A stretch of DNA of 64,000 nt, taken from positions 6,386,001-6,450,000 of the forward strand of contig NC_058195.1 in assembly GCF_907165205.1 (NCBI RefSeq), given 5' to 3'. This document shows positions 1 through 11,766 of the stretch, piece after piece; position 1 is the first letter of the stretch, and every line of letters starts with the position of its first letter. The position numbers and the translations under genes were made by a program. The notes under the pieces were generated by a model. The model made no database searches. It saw only the letters and a program-made list of their open reading frames with translations, and was not told the DNA's origin. Origin of the DNA: Coccinella septempunctata. Taxonomy: Eukaryota; Arthropoda; Insecta; Coleoptera; Coccinellidae.

Positions 1-1467
1 TGTAAGGAAAACTTTCGTTAATCGTCCCCAGAAGACCATGAGGGCGTGCGATATAACATTATTTCATTATTTATCACCCCATCTTATATGAAAGACTAGC
101 TCGGACATGCAGGTTTTCAGGCAACTGAAAGAAAATTGCTCTTGCACCTCGGTTGGCAACGTAGGACTGCGTTTCTATGACGACAGCTGAAAGAGGCGAT
201 GCTCTATTGGTTCGCGCTGTTAACGGACGACGTTGTCACATTGACAACAAGAATTTTTCTCCTACCACGGTAGGAATAAGTCTCTGCTGCTACCATCCAT
301 GAAATTTAAGACGATTACAAATATTCAGTGGATAGAATTGCCTTCAAAAGGCAATCTCTTGCGGGAAAACCGACAGACGGATGGAGAACCATCCTGTTAA
401 TCAGAATTATTGAAAACTTTACTGGCATGACGTATCTCGATCAATTTTACAGTACTTTTTACGCCGCATCATTACATCGCCTTCAACTTATCGCATTAGC
501 CTTATCTGCCGCAGATAGCAGAACGATTTAATGAATCGATGTCAACGACTCATTCCTCAGTTGTACAACGAAACAAAGAAAACTTCGCGTCAAGTTAGAA
601 TAAGAAAAAAAGGCGTGACAGAATCGAATATCTCGTCGGCACGATTGATAAAGATAATGGAGAGTTGGATCGAGCTCAGATTTTACGATGTTGAGGATCG
701 TTACTCGCCGAGCTTATTATTGTAGTTTCCTCCTGGAGTAACGGTTTCAAAGTGGCCTATGGAGAAGGTCTTCGCTCCGGGTTCTTGCAACGGTTTCACG
801 ATATTTTTCCACAAACAAACCTTCTTCTATACTGAAACTGTGATACCTTATTTGAAAGGCCCTTCTAATCCGAGTTCAGCGTATTTAGTTTATCTTCATT
901 CAATCCAGTCGTTTTCGTAATATTCACTTTTAAATTTTCAACAACGTTGGTTTTTCCTTCAAGCATGCTGTGTGAATCAGTCCAATCTTCACCCATTTCA
1001 CTGCAGTTTGGATGATAAATCTGTACTGATTATTTTTGAAAAATAAACAAATTATTTCAATTTTTTCTGCCAATGAACTATTTTTACTTCAATCTCCGTA
1101 AATAAAATGCAACACTGTTTTGCGTTGTTATCGCATAACGTAAAAACGGCTGAACCGATTTCATACATTTTTTCTTTAAAACCTTCCTGGTACTCTGTAG
1201 AAAGTTTCAACAGGGAAAAAATTAGAAAAAGCGGCCTGTGAAACTGGGAAAATCAAGAAAACTAAACGAAATTTGAATTGAGTGAATGTTGGGTAGCCTA
1301 TCCCATGGACAAGTGAATGACACTTGCTCGCGGTTGACAGTTGACAAATGAACGATTGTGCTTTGCACTTTTCTATACACTTGAAATAATCCGGTAGGTT
1401 TTGTAAGTTACATTAACATCAAAAAGACAATTAGTCTTCAGCAAAGCATTCTCCTCCTAGGTGTAGG
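1..1467. other. No gene recognised; probably part of a long casein kinase 1 intron
   Basis: The short open frames here are not convincing: none has splice signals in frame or a recognisable motif. Because the first two coding exons of the casein kinase 1 gene read leftwards from 5.85 kb and no further kinase exon is visible, this stretch is probably inside that gene's next intron. A segment near 1120-1260 looks like old repeat sequence, but I could not assign it to a family. Confidence 0.4.
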
Positions 1468-1885
1468 GGCTCTCACCCCTAAATTCTTCATAGCGAATAG
1501 AGGGTAAGCTAAACCTCAATTGGAAGACAATATGTCCCTCTACATAATACTATTTTCTTCCAATTGAGGTATAGCTCACCCTCTATTTCCTATTAAGAAT
1601 TTTGGTCTGACAACCTATACATCTAAGATTGAGGAGAGTTTGGCTTACAATCCTGCTAAAACATGTCCCCCTCCCAAATAAAAATTGACCTCTCCATTTT
1701 CTCTGAAAACATCCTTGTCGAGACATAATTGGCCTGGCAAGTTTTCAAATTGTCAGCCCCTGTAACTACTTCAAGGACTCAATAAAAATTTACAAACCAT
1801 AGGATTCATGCAGAGGGTCAAGTAATCTTTCAATTGAGGTACAGCTCATCCCCTATTTCCTATTGAGAATTTAGGGGTGATAGCC
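1468..1885. repeat. Three copies of a ~58-bp repeat, two forming an inverted pair
   Basis: Copies lie at about 1468-1526, 1555-1612 and 1827-1885. The first is inverted relative to the other two, so copies 1 and 2 can pair as a long stem with a loop of about 28 bases. The shared core includes AATAGAGGGT and CCTCAATTGGAAG (or their reverse complements). The third copy abuts the left end of the TIR element that begins at 1885. It looks like a small foldback or miniature element. No coding capacity is seen. Confidence 0.7.
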
Positions 1886-2688
1886 AGTTTGCACCAAACG
1901 CACTTAGCGTTAAGTGACCCTTAAAATGAACCATTAACTTAAATTACTTTGCACCAACTGTTAAGTGACATTTAAATGGCTAAAACTAGCCTTAAATTCA
2001 AGCGTTCCTGACCACTTAGGTATTTAAGGGCGGGATTCTAACCTAAAATAATTTGGTGAACTGCCTGCAGAACTTCCCATTTTTGATGGATTTTGAAAAT
2101 TGAATGAATTCATTACTGAATACCAAGCCTTTTCTTTTGCTTTTATTGTAATGCCATCAGTCTTTTTTAATTTTCAATTTGGTGTCACAAATCATACTAT
2201 AGTTAGCAACAAACTCTTTTCTTCAGTTGAGAAGTTGAGTGCCCTTCGTAAATTACCACCACTTGCTTGGCAATCATTCACCGTATTTGTACTAACAAGG
2301 GCAATAAGGACATTTTCTTCACGTTCCTCTTCAACATTAGTAAAACAAATTCACACAAGACCGTACCAAGAAAGTGTTGTACTTATATAAACTCAGGTAC
2401 CTTTTATTTGACAATCATTATCATTATCAATGTTAATGCTAATTCAACAACAAAAAGTTGATACTCTTTGATAATAATATAATAATTTACTTGAAACTGA
2501 CTGACAGGACAATTAAGTTAAGTTAATAAAGAACAAAAATATCACTAGATATAAAAACTTAAGGGCCCCTTACTTAAGATTCTGTTAAGCCACAGTCGTG
2601 CAACTGGGAATAAAATTAAGCGTCCATTAACTTCAAACGACACTTAGTTGAGTACTAGTTTTAAGGGGTATTGGTGCAAACGGGTCTT
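1885..2688. mobile_element. Non-autonomous TIR element, TTTGCACC family, copy 1
   Basis: The ends are inverted copies carrying GTTTGCACCAA at left and TTGGTGCAAAC at right. A second copy lies at 62112-62715 and shares the ends plus internal blocks, such as GGCGGGATTCTAACC and the GGGCCCC-containing stretch. This copy is about 200 bp longer, with extra material around 2070-2390. It contains no transposase, so it is a miniature or deleted DNA transposon. The superfamily was not determined. Target-site duplication is unclear here. Confidence 0.75.
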
Positions 2689-5569
2689 AACAGACTTAGG
2701 TGTCCCTTTAAATTTAGGGATTGTCGATGAATACGCGCACAAGCATCAGAAATTCCACAACTTCATAGCTGCCATTCAAGAACGCGGTCGTGAAAAAAAA
2801 AACCTAAAAGCCATTACGAATCTGCGATGATCGCATCTCGCTCATATTAATTCCATAAATCGATGCTGGATGTCCAACGGCAAGTCCGCAGATGAAAGTG
2901 AAATGATAATTGTTTGTGGAGAAAAAAGTTGTCGGTTACTGGTAGGCGGTTCACTCTTACTTACTCCGGATAAATATTGATGAGGGAAAATTGCCGAAGA
3001 AGCTGTTGGATTCGAGAAATTTTAAATTACGCTCGTCTAATGGGACACCTATTAAATCATGCAGAAGATGCATAGATAACTTGAGGATTTCGCTCGAAGT
3101 GACGCTGAAATTGTTGGTTGCACCTAGGAAAATGAAAAAGGTAGAAATGTAATAAGCTGAGAGGTTCCACGGTTACCTAGGTGGAAGCGAAATATGTATC
3201 GTATACCTACAGAAGATTACGTGGTATTTCGATGTACATGGCCAAAGAATTGAAGTGGATAATTTGCCTACATGCAATAATATACCTATAAAGGGAAATA
3301 AAACACAAAACAGGTTTGTTTATGTACCGATGTATACAGTTCGTGTCTATCAGAACTCGGAAAGGAAATGGTTGCTAGAGAAGTATACTTCCTTTGAAGA
3401 AAACTTCAAAAATTTTTTTTTACCGATTATTCTATCAGCACAAACTAAAAAAATACATGTATTTCAAATACACCCTGTAGCTTCATCGAATTCCAACAAA
3501 CTCAGAGCTCTTTCGTCAGTTTCTACTTATAAAAGGTTACCTTGAATTGAGGCCACCTATAGAATTTTGTTTCAGATCCAACATTGCATTTTTCTCCTGA
3601 ATTCAGAATTACAACCTAGTCAAAAAATAGTATAAATCGCTCAATGACGCACAAAATATTTATTATTCATTCAAATACACCAAAGGTGCCCTTTCGAAGT
3701 GATACCCTTGCTAATTAATCACCCAGTCTTCTACAGACTAATGAACTCTTTATAGGAGAACATTTTCGAGACTTTTGGGTTAGCAACTTGAACCTAAGTC
3801 CTCTATCAAGGAAGAAAACAAGTCGGAGCATGACGAATCATCCTCAGACCAGCATAAAGACTTCTTGAATCCATTTGTCAGGACAAAAATCATTCCATGG
3901 TGACAGGATACCAAAACATCATCGAACTTGAGAAGTAAACATCCCACACTCTGTCCCAGTTGAGGAAATATGTCTCAAACTTCGTTCTTCGACATTCTTC
4001 AACTGCGTGTTAACTAGGAAACGGGTGACAAATAGTTTTGTGTCTATCGAAACAGATAGGGACGCGACGCAACAACTTCAAGCGTGAAAAAAATGGGGAT
4101 CTCGTGTTCTGCTAGGCCGTTGACACCGATGATGGTGGAAACATTTGTTGCCGGTTGACACAAAGATGCACTTTCCTGGAGAGAAAAAAAGGGACAGCGG
4201 GAATTTAAAGTGAAGTTAGCGTCGCGCTGCAGACGGTTAGGGAATTTATTCCCACATGTTCGTGCTTTATAAAAAGAGAGAAACTGTATGGAGTTCACAA
4301 CTGAAACCTTAAGATGTTTTTTTTTCAACACATTCAATGGGAAAATTATTAAGGTGAAAATACTGAATCATGTTTAACTTTTCCATGAATCAATTGATGA
4401 AATTTGTCCAGCAGTTTAAAAATTCATCATCTCAAAACACATTTATAGAACACCAGAAATAACTGATGCATCAAACACAATGAACTCATTCTTTTGGTCA
4501 GTGAAGATAAGGGTATCGCATCAAATCATTTTTTAATGTTTTGGATTCAGCACTTCAAGCTTTTCTGAATCAATATATGGCGCAATAAAAAGCAAGAAAT
4601 TAGGAAAAATTCAAACTATCGTCAAATATGAATGTGTGAAAATTTCGCACCATATCCGTCTACTCAGTTTTGTTGATCTACTTCAAGTAGACCTTGGTAG
4701 AACTGCTCAATTAAAAGGCAAGGTTGGCAGAATTTCTTCAAGTTTATTGAGATTATAAGTGAAGAAATTATAGAAACAGCACAATTTTTTCATAATTCAT
4801 GATAAGATCTAGCCAAGGTTTTGTTATGAAATAGCTTTGAATGTAATTTTTGTAGGAAATGTAAAAAGTTCTTACTACTTCCACGTTTTGTACCACATAT
4901 TACATAAGTATATATTGTATAAGTTTCATTGTAGCAAAATTCTTTTTTAATATATGTATTACTCAAAAGAGCTATTTTTCTGAATTAAAATCACTTATTA
5001 CTCTCTATTAAAACCACCCAATGATAAAAACATACAATTTATTCTTGTATTTTCTTCAAAAGAAATATCATCTTGACATACATTAGCAGAATTTCAGCTC
5101 AGTACACAACAGTCCTCAATGTACATAAAAATATTAGAATCTTCTTCAGAAAATGGATTCCTACTCCAAATCTGATAAGATCTTGAAGACAACAGCTGAA
5201 ATCATTAGCCTTATCTATTCACTGTGTTCCAGATAAAGCAGTGTATATCTAATTTTTTTTTAATTCACCAAGAATGTGAGTCAGCCTATGTATTTTCCAA
5301 TTCAATTTTTCATTTCTGAAAAACTTGCACATGAAATGGTGTGGTAATCACACAAGGCATTCATTGGCAATGTTTCTACATTTTGAACAGAAGCAATCAA
5401 TTCATTCATAGCCAAAAATGGTAAAAGGGATAATCTGTAGCTATCTCGAGCTACCTTCCCACATAACAATAAGTCCTCCTATTGACATTCAACTCTGAAG
5501 CAATAACATTGAGCAATCTGTTCATGATTCAAACCCACAAATGAATAACAAAAAGTCAAAATAACTCAC
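2689..5569. other. Intron-like, AT-rich stretch with no recognised feature
   Basis: This stretch lies downstream of casein kinase 1 exon 2 on the minus strand, whose donor is at 5569-5568, so it is probably intron. Short open frames (for example 3255-3545 on plus and 4044-4337 on minus) show no family motif, no convincing splice context and no conservation cue. I see no RNA gene or clear repeat. Confidence 0.4.
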
Positions 5570-5853
5570 CTCCACCCTGCATCATTTTGTAAAATTTTGA
5601 TTCTATATGTAGTTGTGGATGTCTTGTTTTGATACATTCTAATTTAATAGCTACTTCTTCACCAGTGGATATATTTGTTCCTGGAACAATCAAGCAAGGA
5701 ATTATTTATCATCATTGTTCTAAGGACAATCACTTTGTTTACCTATCATAATAACAAGAAACATGGATGAAACATACCTAAATATATATCTCCGAATGAA
5801 CCAGAGCCAATTTTTCGTCCTAATCTATATTTATTTCCAACCCTTAGCTCCAT
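5570..5853 (-). CDS. dco: Casein kinase 1 delta/epsilon, first two coding exons (partial)
   Basis: This is the N-terminal part of the serine/threonine kinase that phosphorylates PERIOD and acts in Wnt and Hippo signalling (family knowledge). Exon 1 is 5778-5853 (start ATG at 5853) and exon 2 is 5570-5680, with GT donors after 5778 and 5570 and a CAG acceptor before 5680. The 62 complete codons give [20 protein letters not shown] at the start, containing the glycine-rich ATP loop ([12 protein letters not shown]). They then give EEVAIKLE with the catalytic lysine, and end at KMMQGG, exactly as in CK1 delta/epsilon. The remaining kinase domain (HRD and DFG motifs) is not in the window, so the next intron exceeds 5.5 kb and the gene runs off the left edge. 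The symbol is by orthology to Drosophila discs overgrown. Confidence 0.95.
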
Positions 5854-6379
5854 TCCTGGGGAATATTCACTCTTTCACATTTAACAAAAACTGATACTGT
5901 AGTATACTCAGGCGGCCATGTTCTATTCAGCCTTTACCTAATCGGAGAATTTTTAGACGTACTACGGTCGTATAATGAACGGGTGATGTTCAGTAGCTCC
6001 GTTTAATAATTAAGACTACTTTAGAATTCCTGGTTTATCACAGATAAGTTAGTAATTAAATTCAGTTACCGAAATTTCGGAGTTCTTTCATAGTTCAGCA
6101 ATTAACTACGTGAATATCGTACGTAACAAATTAGACAACTGAGGAGAGCAAAGAAAATTATCAAAATCAAAAAGTGACAGGACCTTGACAACAGGGGTTT
6201 TCTGTGGATGGTACGTTTGATCTACTAAGCCATAGAGAAAGGGAAAGAGGAGAGTAGTCAATTCAGTGTTATTCATGGGCGACACGTTTAGTGGCGCCCC
6301 CCTTGGCTACTGGAGAAACTAATCCGAAAAAATTTGCGCGGGAAATTCAAATAACGGCCTCGTTTTTGAAATAATATTT
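5854..6379. promoter_or_regulatory. Upstream region of casein kinase 1, no motif resolved
   Basis: Sequence immediately upstream of the dco start codon, expected to hold its promoter and 5' leader. I do not see a TATA box or an upstream exon that I can support. The region ends at a long foldback. Confidence 0.3.
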
Positions 6380-6511
6380 ACCAAGTTCGAAAAATACACT
6401 CCGTCGCCTCTCTCTACTCCTACTGTTCTTTCTGTTTAGTGGGAAAGATTCGATTAAAAGAACGATAGGAGTAGAGAGAGTCGATGGAGTGTATTTTTCG
6501 AACTTGGTAAT
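6378..6511. repeat. Long foldback (inverted repeat), ~51-bp arms
   Basis: Left arm 6378-6430 and right arm 6458-6511 are nearly perfect reverse complements, differing at only a few positions. The unpaired centre is about 27 bp. The outer ends carry CCAAGTTCGAAAAATACACT and its complement. It is most likely a miniature inverted-repeat element. A hairpin RNA is an alternative. It sits about 530 bp upstream of the dco start codon. Confidence 0.85.
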
Positions 6512-8236
6512 TATAGATTATAGAATCATGAAATAGTGTAATAAAATAGAAAATCAACTGAAATAAATATATATTCATGAAAATATTAGAAAATTACATT
6601 TGTATAGAAAAAATATACAGAAAATTAACCGAAATGAATATATAATAGAAATATTTGACAATAACAACTATAATTACAATATTGTACAGGATACATTATA
6701 TAAAGGAACTGATCTTGTAAAGGGTTGAATGGATAAATAATATGGGCCAAACTAAACACAAAAACTGAACTTTGATATACATGAATAACTGAATTTGATG
6801 GATTCAGGCTTTATTTCTATGTGGTCATATCATATTGTATATTATCGTAATACTTTCTTACAATTATTAGAGAAATACATACCATACTCCAATTAATCAT
6901 GAACAACCAAGTCCACATGTTCTTCACATGTAAACCAGAAAAATGTTACATGCGACTTTAAAAATAATTTCAACTTAGGGGTTATCGATGCAATATGTCC
7001 AAATGGCGGTACAATATGCCATTCTCATCATTTTCATAACTCTTGTTAGATTTAGAAATGGTCAAATATCAAATTATTGCAGTTTTATATGATTGAATAA
7101 TAACAGTTCGAAAAGCAGCAAACATATTTCCCGGAGGATCCCCTAGATTGAGACTTCTAGTTCTCAAAAACTTGAATCCCTGGTCCCTACAACTTTTGTG
7201 TGGCATTTATTGTTTGAAGCCATCCAGACTTGAAAGCCATTTGAGTCTTTCTTGTTTCTTCTGGGCATAGGATCTGAAAAAATATTCTATATTTTGGTAT
7301 CCAAAAAATGAATGACATTTCGCAATTTTGTAAAATCAAGCAATACATAAATTTAATTGATTATAGAAATAGAAATATATACAAAAACTCACCATGTGTT
7401 CAAAAGCAAACAATTTCTTCTTCGAGGAATAAACAAAAATCTCGAAATACCTACTCTAACTTTCAGACTCAGACGGATTGACGGAAATCAGCTGACTTGA
7501 GTTCTGTCATAGATTACAGATTTCTTTCATCCATATCCACTAGTTCTTGAACTGGTCACCAAACACTAGCGCCATTTCCGACGGGATTCCAAAAATTCTT
7601 AACCTAATTCTAAAAACGTGTCCCCCGTGTTGCCTATCTATTCGGCAGTCTCTCTTTTCTCTTGTCTCTGTACTAAGCAATGTAACTATCTGTGTTCGGC
7701 GTTACTATCCTCTTCTTTCGAATATTTGGACAGGTAATTTTTATCTCCCAGCAGTGAGCTCAAATTTCTTTATTGAGTTCAAGCGAATTGAAAATCAACT
7801 CTTTAGATGCAATAATCGTCGAAAAATCAGCCTAATAACAATTAGGCAAGAAGCAACTTATGTCCACATTTTCTTGGGGACACCCTATAGAGCTCAAATT
7901 TAACAGGATCATACGAAAGCACATTGCTAAGAATCCTACAGATTTTGGTAGAAATCAGAAAAACCGTTTTTGAGTTAGATCATTCATTTGAAAAATTGTA
8001 AAAAAAAATTATAGGCACGCTAGAGTTTGTAATTTTGAATCTTCCCATGTAGTATTTGGGGATTTTTTTTAGGACACAATCAAATAAGTTTTATTGGTAT
8101 GGGTAATTTAAGTTTTTTTCGAATTATCTTCATATACATATTTTATTACCATTTGAGGATGGATTTCATTATCGAGGTGGAGAGGATTCAATGAAACATA
8201 GTGTCAAATAAATTTCATTTTATCTCTATAATTTCT
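6512..8236. other. Intergenic stretch with one weak spliced-transcript candidate
   Basis: No family is recognised. On the minus strand a donor (ATG followed by GTGAGT near 7393) and an acceptor (TTTTTTCAG near 7276) define a plausible small intron. The exon beyond contains a 34-codon frame starting MPRRNKKDSNGF. This is too short to call a gene. A minus-strand AATAAA at about 8147-8142 fits the polyadenylation signal of the secreted-protein gene whose stop is at 8237. Confidence 0.3.
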
Positions 8237-9210
8237 CTACGCTGCTGTGGACTCCATAATCATTCCCATCAAATGAGAAATCGTCTGAACCCTAGTTTTG
8301 AAATTCATCGCCATGCCTCCTTTATCTTTCGTTGAGGGAAAAATTATGTAAAATATAGGTTGCAATATCGTTAAGAAACGATGAGTTAGGATGAGGACCA
8401 CTTCCAAAAGAAGGCCAGTATCTTGCCTTTGGACCACCTCCACTATCTTCGTCAAACATGCAATGACATCCCCCCTAAGCAAGGAATTTGCCAAATAAAG
8501 CAGCATATCTATAGGATTTTCTGAAACAGTAATAATTTCGAGTACCTATCTTTAACAGGCAATAAGCGTAAATTAATAATATGCAGAAAAAATGCTACCC
8601 TCTATCGATTTATCATTTATCAGATTATCCTCTGATTAAGGTTCTAAAAGTTTTTATCAAAAAGAAGAACCTAAATTGATTTTTCAATGCTGAGATTGCA
8701 GAAAAATTCCTAATTACTTATTATAAGATTTTGATAAAAGAGCATACCTTTTTTGGTGACTGCTTTTTTGCCTGCATCTGAAAAACAAAAGATTTGCGAA
8801 TTATACATAGCTGAAAATAAAATATTTCAGCAACGTGAGAAAAACGGAAATACAGAATCGCTTAGTAAATGATTGTGAGATGAGTTTTATATTAAGAGCA
8901 TACCATTCTTGGTGACAGTATTGTTGTGTGCATCTGAAAATACAAGATTTTCGAATTATATACATAGCTGAAAATGAAAAAACGGATGTGCAGGTCTGAA
9001 TAAATGATTATAAGATCCCGGTTGGCTTTTACCAACTCTGTTACTGCTCCTCACTAAAGGTTTTCAAAACCAATAATTGATAGATTTTCAAAATTGACGC
9101 CCACATGCTATACAATAATCATTCATAAAGACCCAGTATATGTACCTACCTGGCGTTTTTGCTAGACAAACACATATCGAAACCACCAAGAACAAAATGG
9201 TAATCCTCAT
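8237..9210 (-). CDS. Unrecognised small secreted protein, four exons with duplicated microexons
   Basis: I rebuilt this gene from splice sites: exon 1 9150-9210, exon 2 8904-8933, exon 3 8748-8777, exon 4 8237-8520. All junctions are phase 1, and the 405 nt give 134 residues plus TAG. Residues 1-17 (MRITILFLVVSICVCLA) are a classic signal peptide. Exons 2 and 3 are 30 nt each and encode the related decapeptides DAHNNTVTKN and DAGKKAVTKK. Their flanking intron sequence is duplicated too, so the exon arose by tandem duplication. Exon 4 encodes about 94 residues with hydrophobic helices (around LLYLANSLLRG and LLLEVVLILTHRF) and a single cysteine (VIACL). AATAAA lies ~90 nt downstream. No family is recognised. 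An alternative acceptor 12 nt inside exon 4 would also keep frame. Splicing is inferred, not proven. Confidence 0.72.
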
Positions 9211-9839
9211 AATGGGAAAATGGAGGTCCAAATTTTCCTATATTATAAAATGCATACTTTTGGTATATCGAGTATATGACGCTTGCAATTTCGAGTTTCC
9301 ATTTACGTAGATAAAAACGCAACAAGCGAGCCGATAACAAAAAGAATAGTGACTTTATTATTGCATTTGTTCCAATGGATAATTGGAGAATTAATTTCAA
9401 ACTCTAATGAGTCACCAAGGAAATGGTTCGTAATTTTTCATTTGAAAAATGTAGATGGTATATATGATATCGGGAAAAACAAGTCGTTTTATACCTGTAC
9501 TACTATACCCTTTACTACTATGTGCGATAGTTGATGTTTCACGTAAAAAAGCCACAATATCTGTCTGTAGTGATGATCTTTGCTATACTGTTTCCAAGTG
9601 ATGTAGTCAGGTAGTGTTTCGTGTGAAACTGCCCTTGTGTACCTACTTTTTAAGAGTTTTTCGAAAATAATGAACAATGCAGCGTGCTTTCTAACTATGG
9701 TAGATAACTCCTAAAGCGTATTTCTACCATCATCCCCCTAAGAAGGGTGGTAGCACCTTCTAGAATCTTAAATGGTTATAGGGGTCCAGTAACACACCAT
9801 TTTGAAGGTTTAACAATTCTATTTATGAAAATGCCTTTT
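9211..9839. other. Upstream of the secreted-protein gene; no further feature
   Basis: Presumably holds the promoter of the minus-strand secreted-protein gene starting at 9210. Overlapping short open frames on both strands (9283-9534, 9489-9677) show no recognisable motif. Confidence 0.3.
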
Positions 9840-10180
9840 CGTATTTCCAGGGGCTTGCGCACCGCCAGTCAGACTGCTTTCGGAGCTGTAAGAATTCGGA
9901 CAGCACGGGGTTAGTTCTCCGTTCTTTTTCGCCTTTCCAGGGGCTGAGGCACCGTTAGTCAGACTACTTCCGGTGCCTTGAGAACTGGGATAGATTGATG
10001 TTTGTTCTCCGTTCCTTTTCGTTTTTCTAGGGGCTTGCGCACCGTCATTCCAGACTAGTTCCAGAGCCGTGAGAATGCGGATAGGACAGGGTTAATCCTC
10101 CGTTTCTTTTCCTCTTTCCAGGGGCTTGCGCACCGCCAGTCAGAATGTGCCATGAGAATTCGGACAGGAATTGTAATCTC
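9840..10180. repeat. ~90-bp tandem repeat, about 3.4 copies
   Basis: Unit starts marked by CCAGGGGCTTGCGCACCG recur at about 9850, 9940, 10030 and 10121, a period of 90-91 bp. Units share GTCAGACT, GAATTCGGACAG and a T-rich TTCTCCGTTCTTTTTC segment, and differ at scattered positions. GC content is higher than in the surroundings. No open frame runs through the array. It is a minisatellite or the remains of a repeat-bearing element. Confidence 0.85.
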
Positions 10181-11019
10181 TGAATGTGAAGTAATATTCT
10201 TCATGTAAGGGGTAAGAAATGAATTGGACAAAACACGTAGATTTTAAACTTATATTTTGCATTACTTCAATTTCAACATAAACTTTCTTATCAAACATAA
10301 GACTACTTATCACAATAAACGGAGAATAGATAAAAGCATTTGGAATGGTTTACAAATATTGTAAATATACTCATTTCAATAAAATTTCTAACAGAATTCT
10401 GTGGGAATCGGTTATTATAATATTAACTTGAGTGTCTAGAACATTACAACTAATCGTTTTTTTTTTTTTTTTGATAATGTGATGGAAAAAGTCCGTGTCA
10501 CATTTTAAGTTTAAATCATATGATCACTCGGAACATGATCAACAAATAAAATCGAATATATAAATTCACTCGATTGAACTGATGAAGAAAAAAAAGAATT
10601 ATTAAATCTATATAAATCAGTTTTTCACCGTGATTGTTTTCAGGAATTTAAGCCCAATTTTGAACAACTTCCAAATTTGAACACAGGTGGGGTTGGAAGC
10701 GATGCTGACTTCAGACTTTACTATTTTGAAGAAAATTTTAAAAAAGGTACGAAAGAATAAAATGCTTCACCATGAATTCACTCCCATATTCAAGTTTCAT
10801 AAGAAACTGACAAAAACATGTATCAATTTCATATGATCGATCATAACGTTAATAGATTTCATTTTATTGATTTATATATACACATTATTAAGAGCACTAT
10901 CATTTTGTAGCCAACTGGGATTATTTTCGAGTTCAGCCAATTGACACTCACTATAAATAATACACTAATAGAAACCAGATCATATTTTTACGGAAGAGCT
11001 GAGCGGACTTAAAGAAAAA
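10181..11019. other. AT-rich intergenic stretch with one possible orphan exon
   Basis: At about 10645 on the plus strand a TTTTCAG acceptor precedes an open frame of 38 codons ending in TAA near 10760 (beginning EFKPNFEQLPNLNTGG). Its amino-acid usage looks coding-like, but no partner exon was found. The rest is featureless AT-rich DNA including a run of T near 10460. Confidence 0.25.
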
Positions 11020-11530
11020 AAATTATAATTGCCAGTTTGAACAAAATTTCCAGTAGGTACACACTAATTGCCATTTCCAACTGGAAATTATTTATAACTG
11101 ACAATTATACATAATTGACATCTCAAACTGACAATTATACATAATCAGCATTTCAAACGGACAATTATACATAATTGGCATTTCAAACTGACAATTATAC
11201 ATAATTGACATCTCAAACTGACAATAATATATATAAATGACATCTCAAACTGAAACTTATACATAATTGGCATTTCAAAATGACAATTATACATAATTGA
11301 CATCTCAAACTGACAATTATGCATAATTGACATCTCGAACTGACAATTATACATAATTGGCATCTCAAACTGACAATTATGCAGAATTGACATCTCAAAC
11401 TGACAATTATACATAATTGACATATCAAACTGACAATTATACATAATTGACATTTCAAACTGACAATTATACAAGGAAATTGCCATTTTCAACTGGCAAT
11501 TATATATAATTATCAAATTGAAGTGGCATT
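11020..11530. repeat. 30-bp minisatellite, about 13 units
   Basis: Direct repeats of a 30-bp unit (core ACAATTATACATAATTGACA plus TYTCAAACTG) run from about 11100 to 11475. Variants near both outer edges read as inverted pieces (CCAGTTTGAA near 11033 and CAACTGGCAATTAT near 11500). Because 30 is a multiple of three, the minus strand stays open through the array as a meaningless 10-residue repeat. That open frame is a by-product, not a gene. Confidence 0.9.
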
Positions 11531-11766
11531 CCGGATTTCCCCTCAGCGTCTTAGAATATTATAGATGTATTATGCAAACATAATCGTGTGCATGTATTCT
11601 GATATACAGGCTGCGGGCAGTCATCTTTATTATTATTAATAATAATAAGAAAGCAAAATTGCATGAAAGAATTCAAACTCTAATTGTTAATAACTCAGAT
11701 TGAAAATGATTTGATGTTAAGGATTCAGCGTAGATAAATTACGATTTAAAAAATGACTAGACAAAC

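Noticed and set aside
7240..7395. Small spliced minus-strand transcript with a 34-codon frame MPRRNKKDSNGF
   Set aside because: The splice signals are plausible and the start vaguely resembles the beginning of an HMG-box protein such as Maelstrom. The similarity stops after about 16 residues and no further exons are present.
11145..11516. 123-codon minus-strand frame with a 10-residue repeat
   Set aside because: It is the translation of a 30-bp minisatellite. Other frames of the array are open for the same reason.
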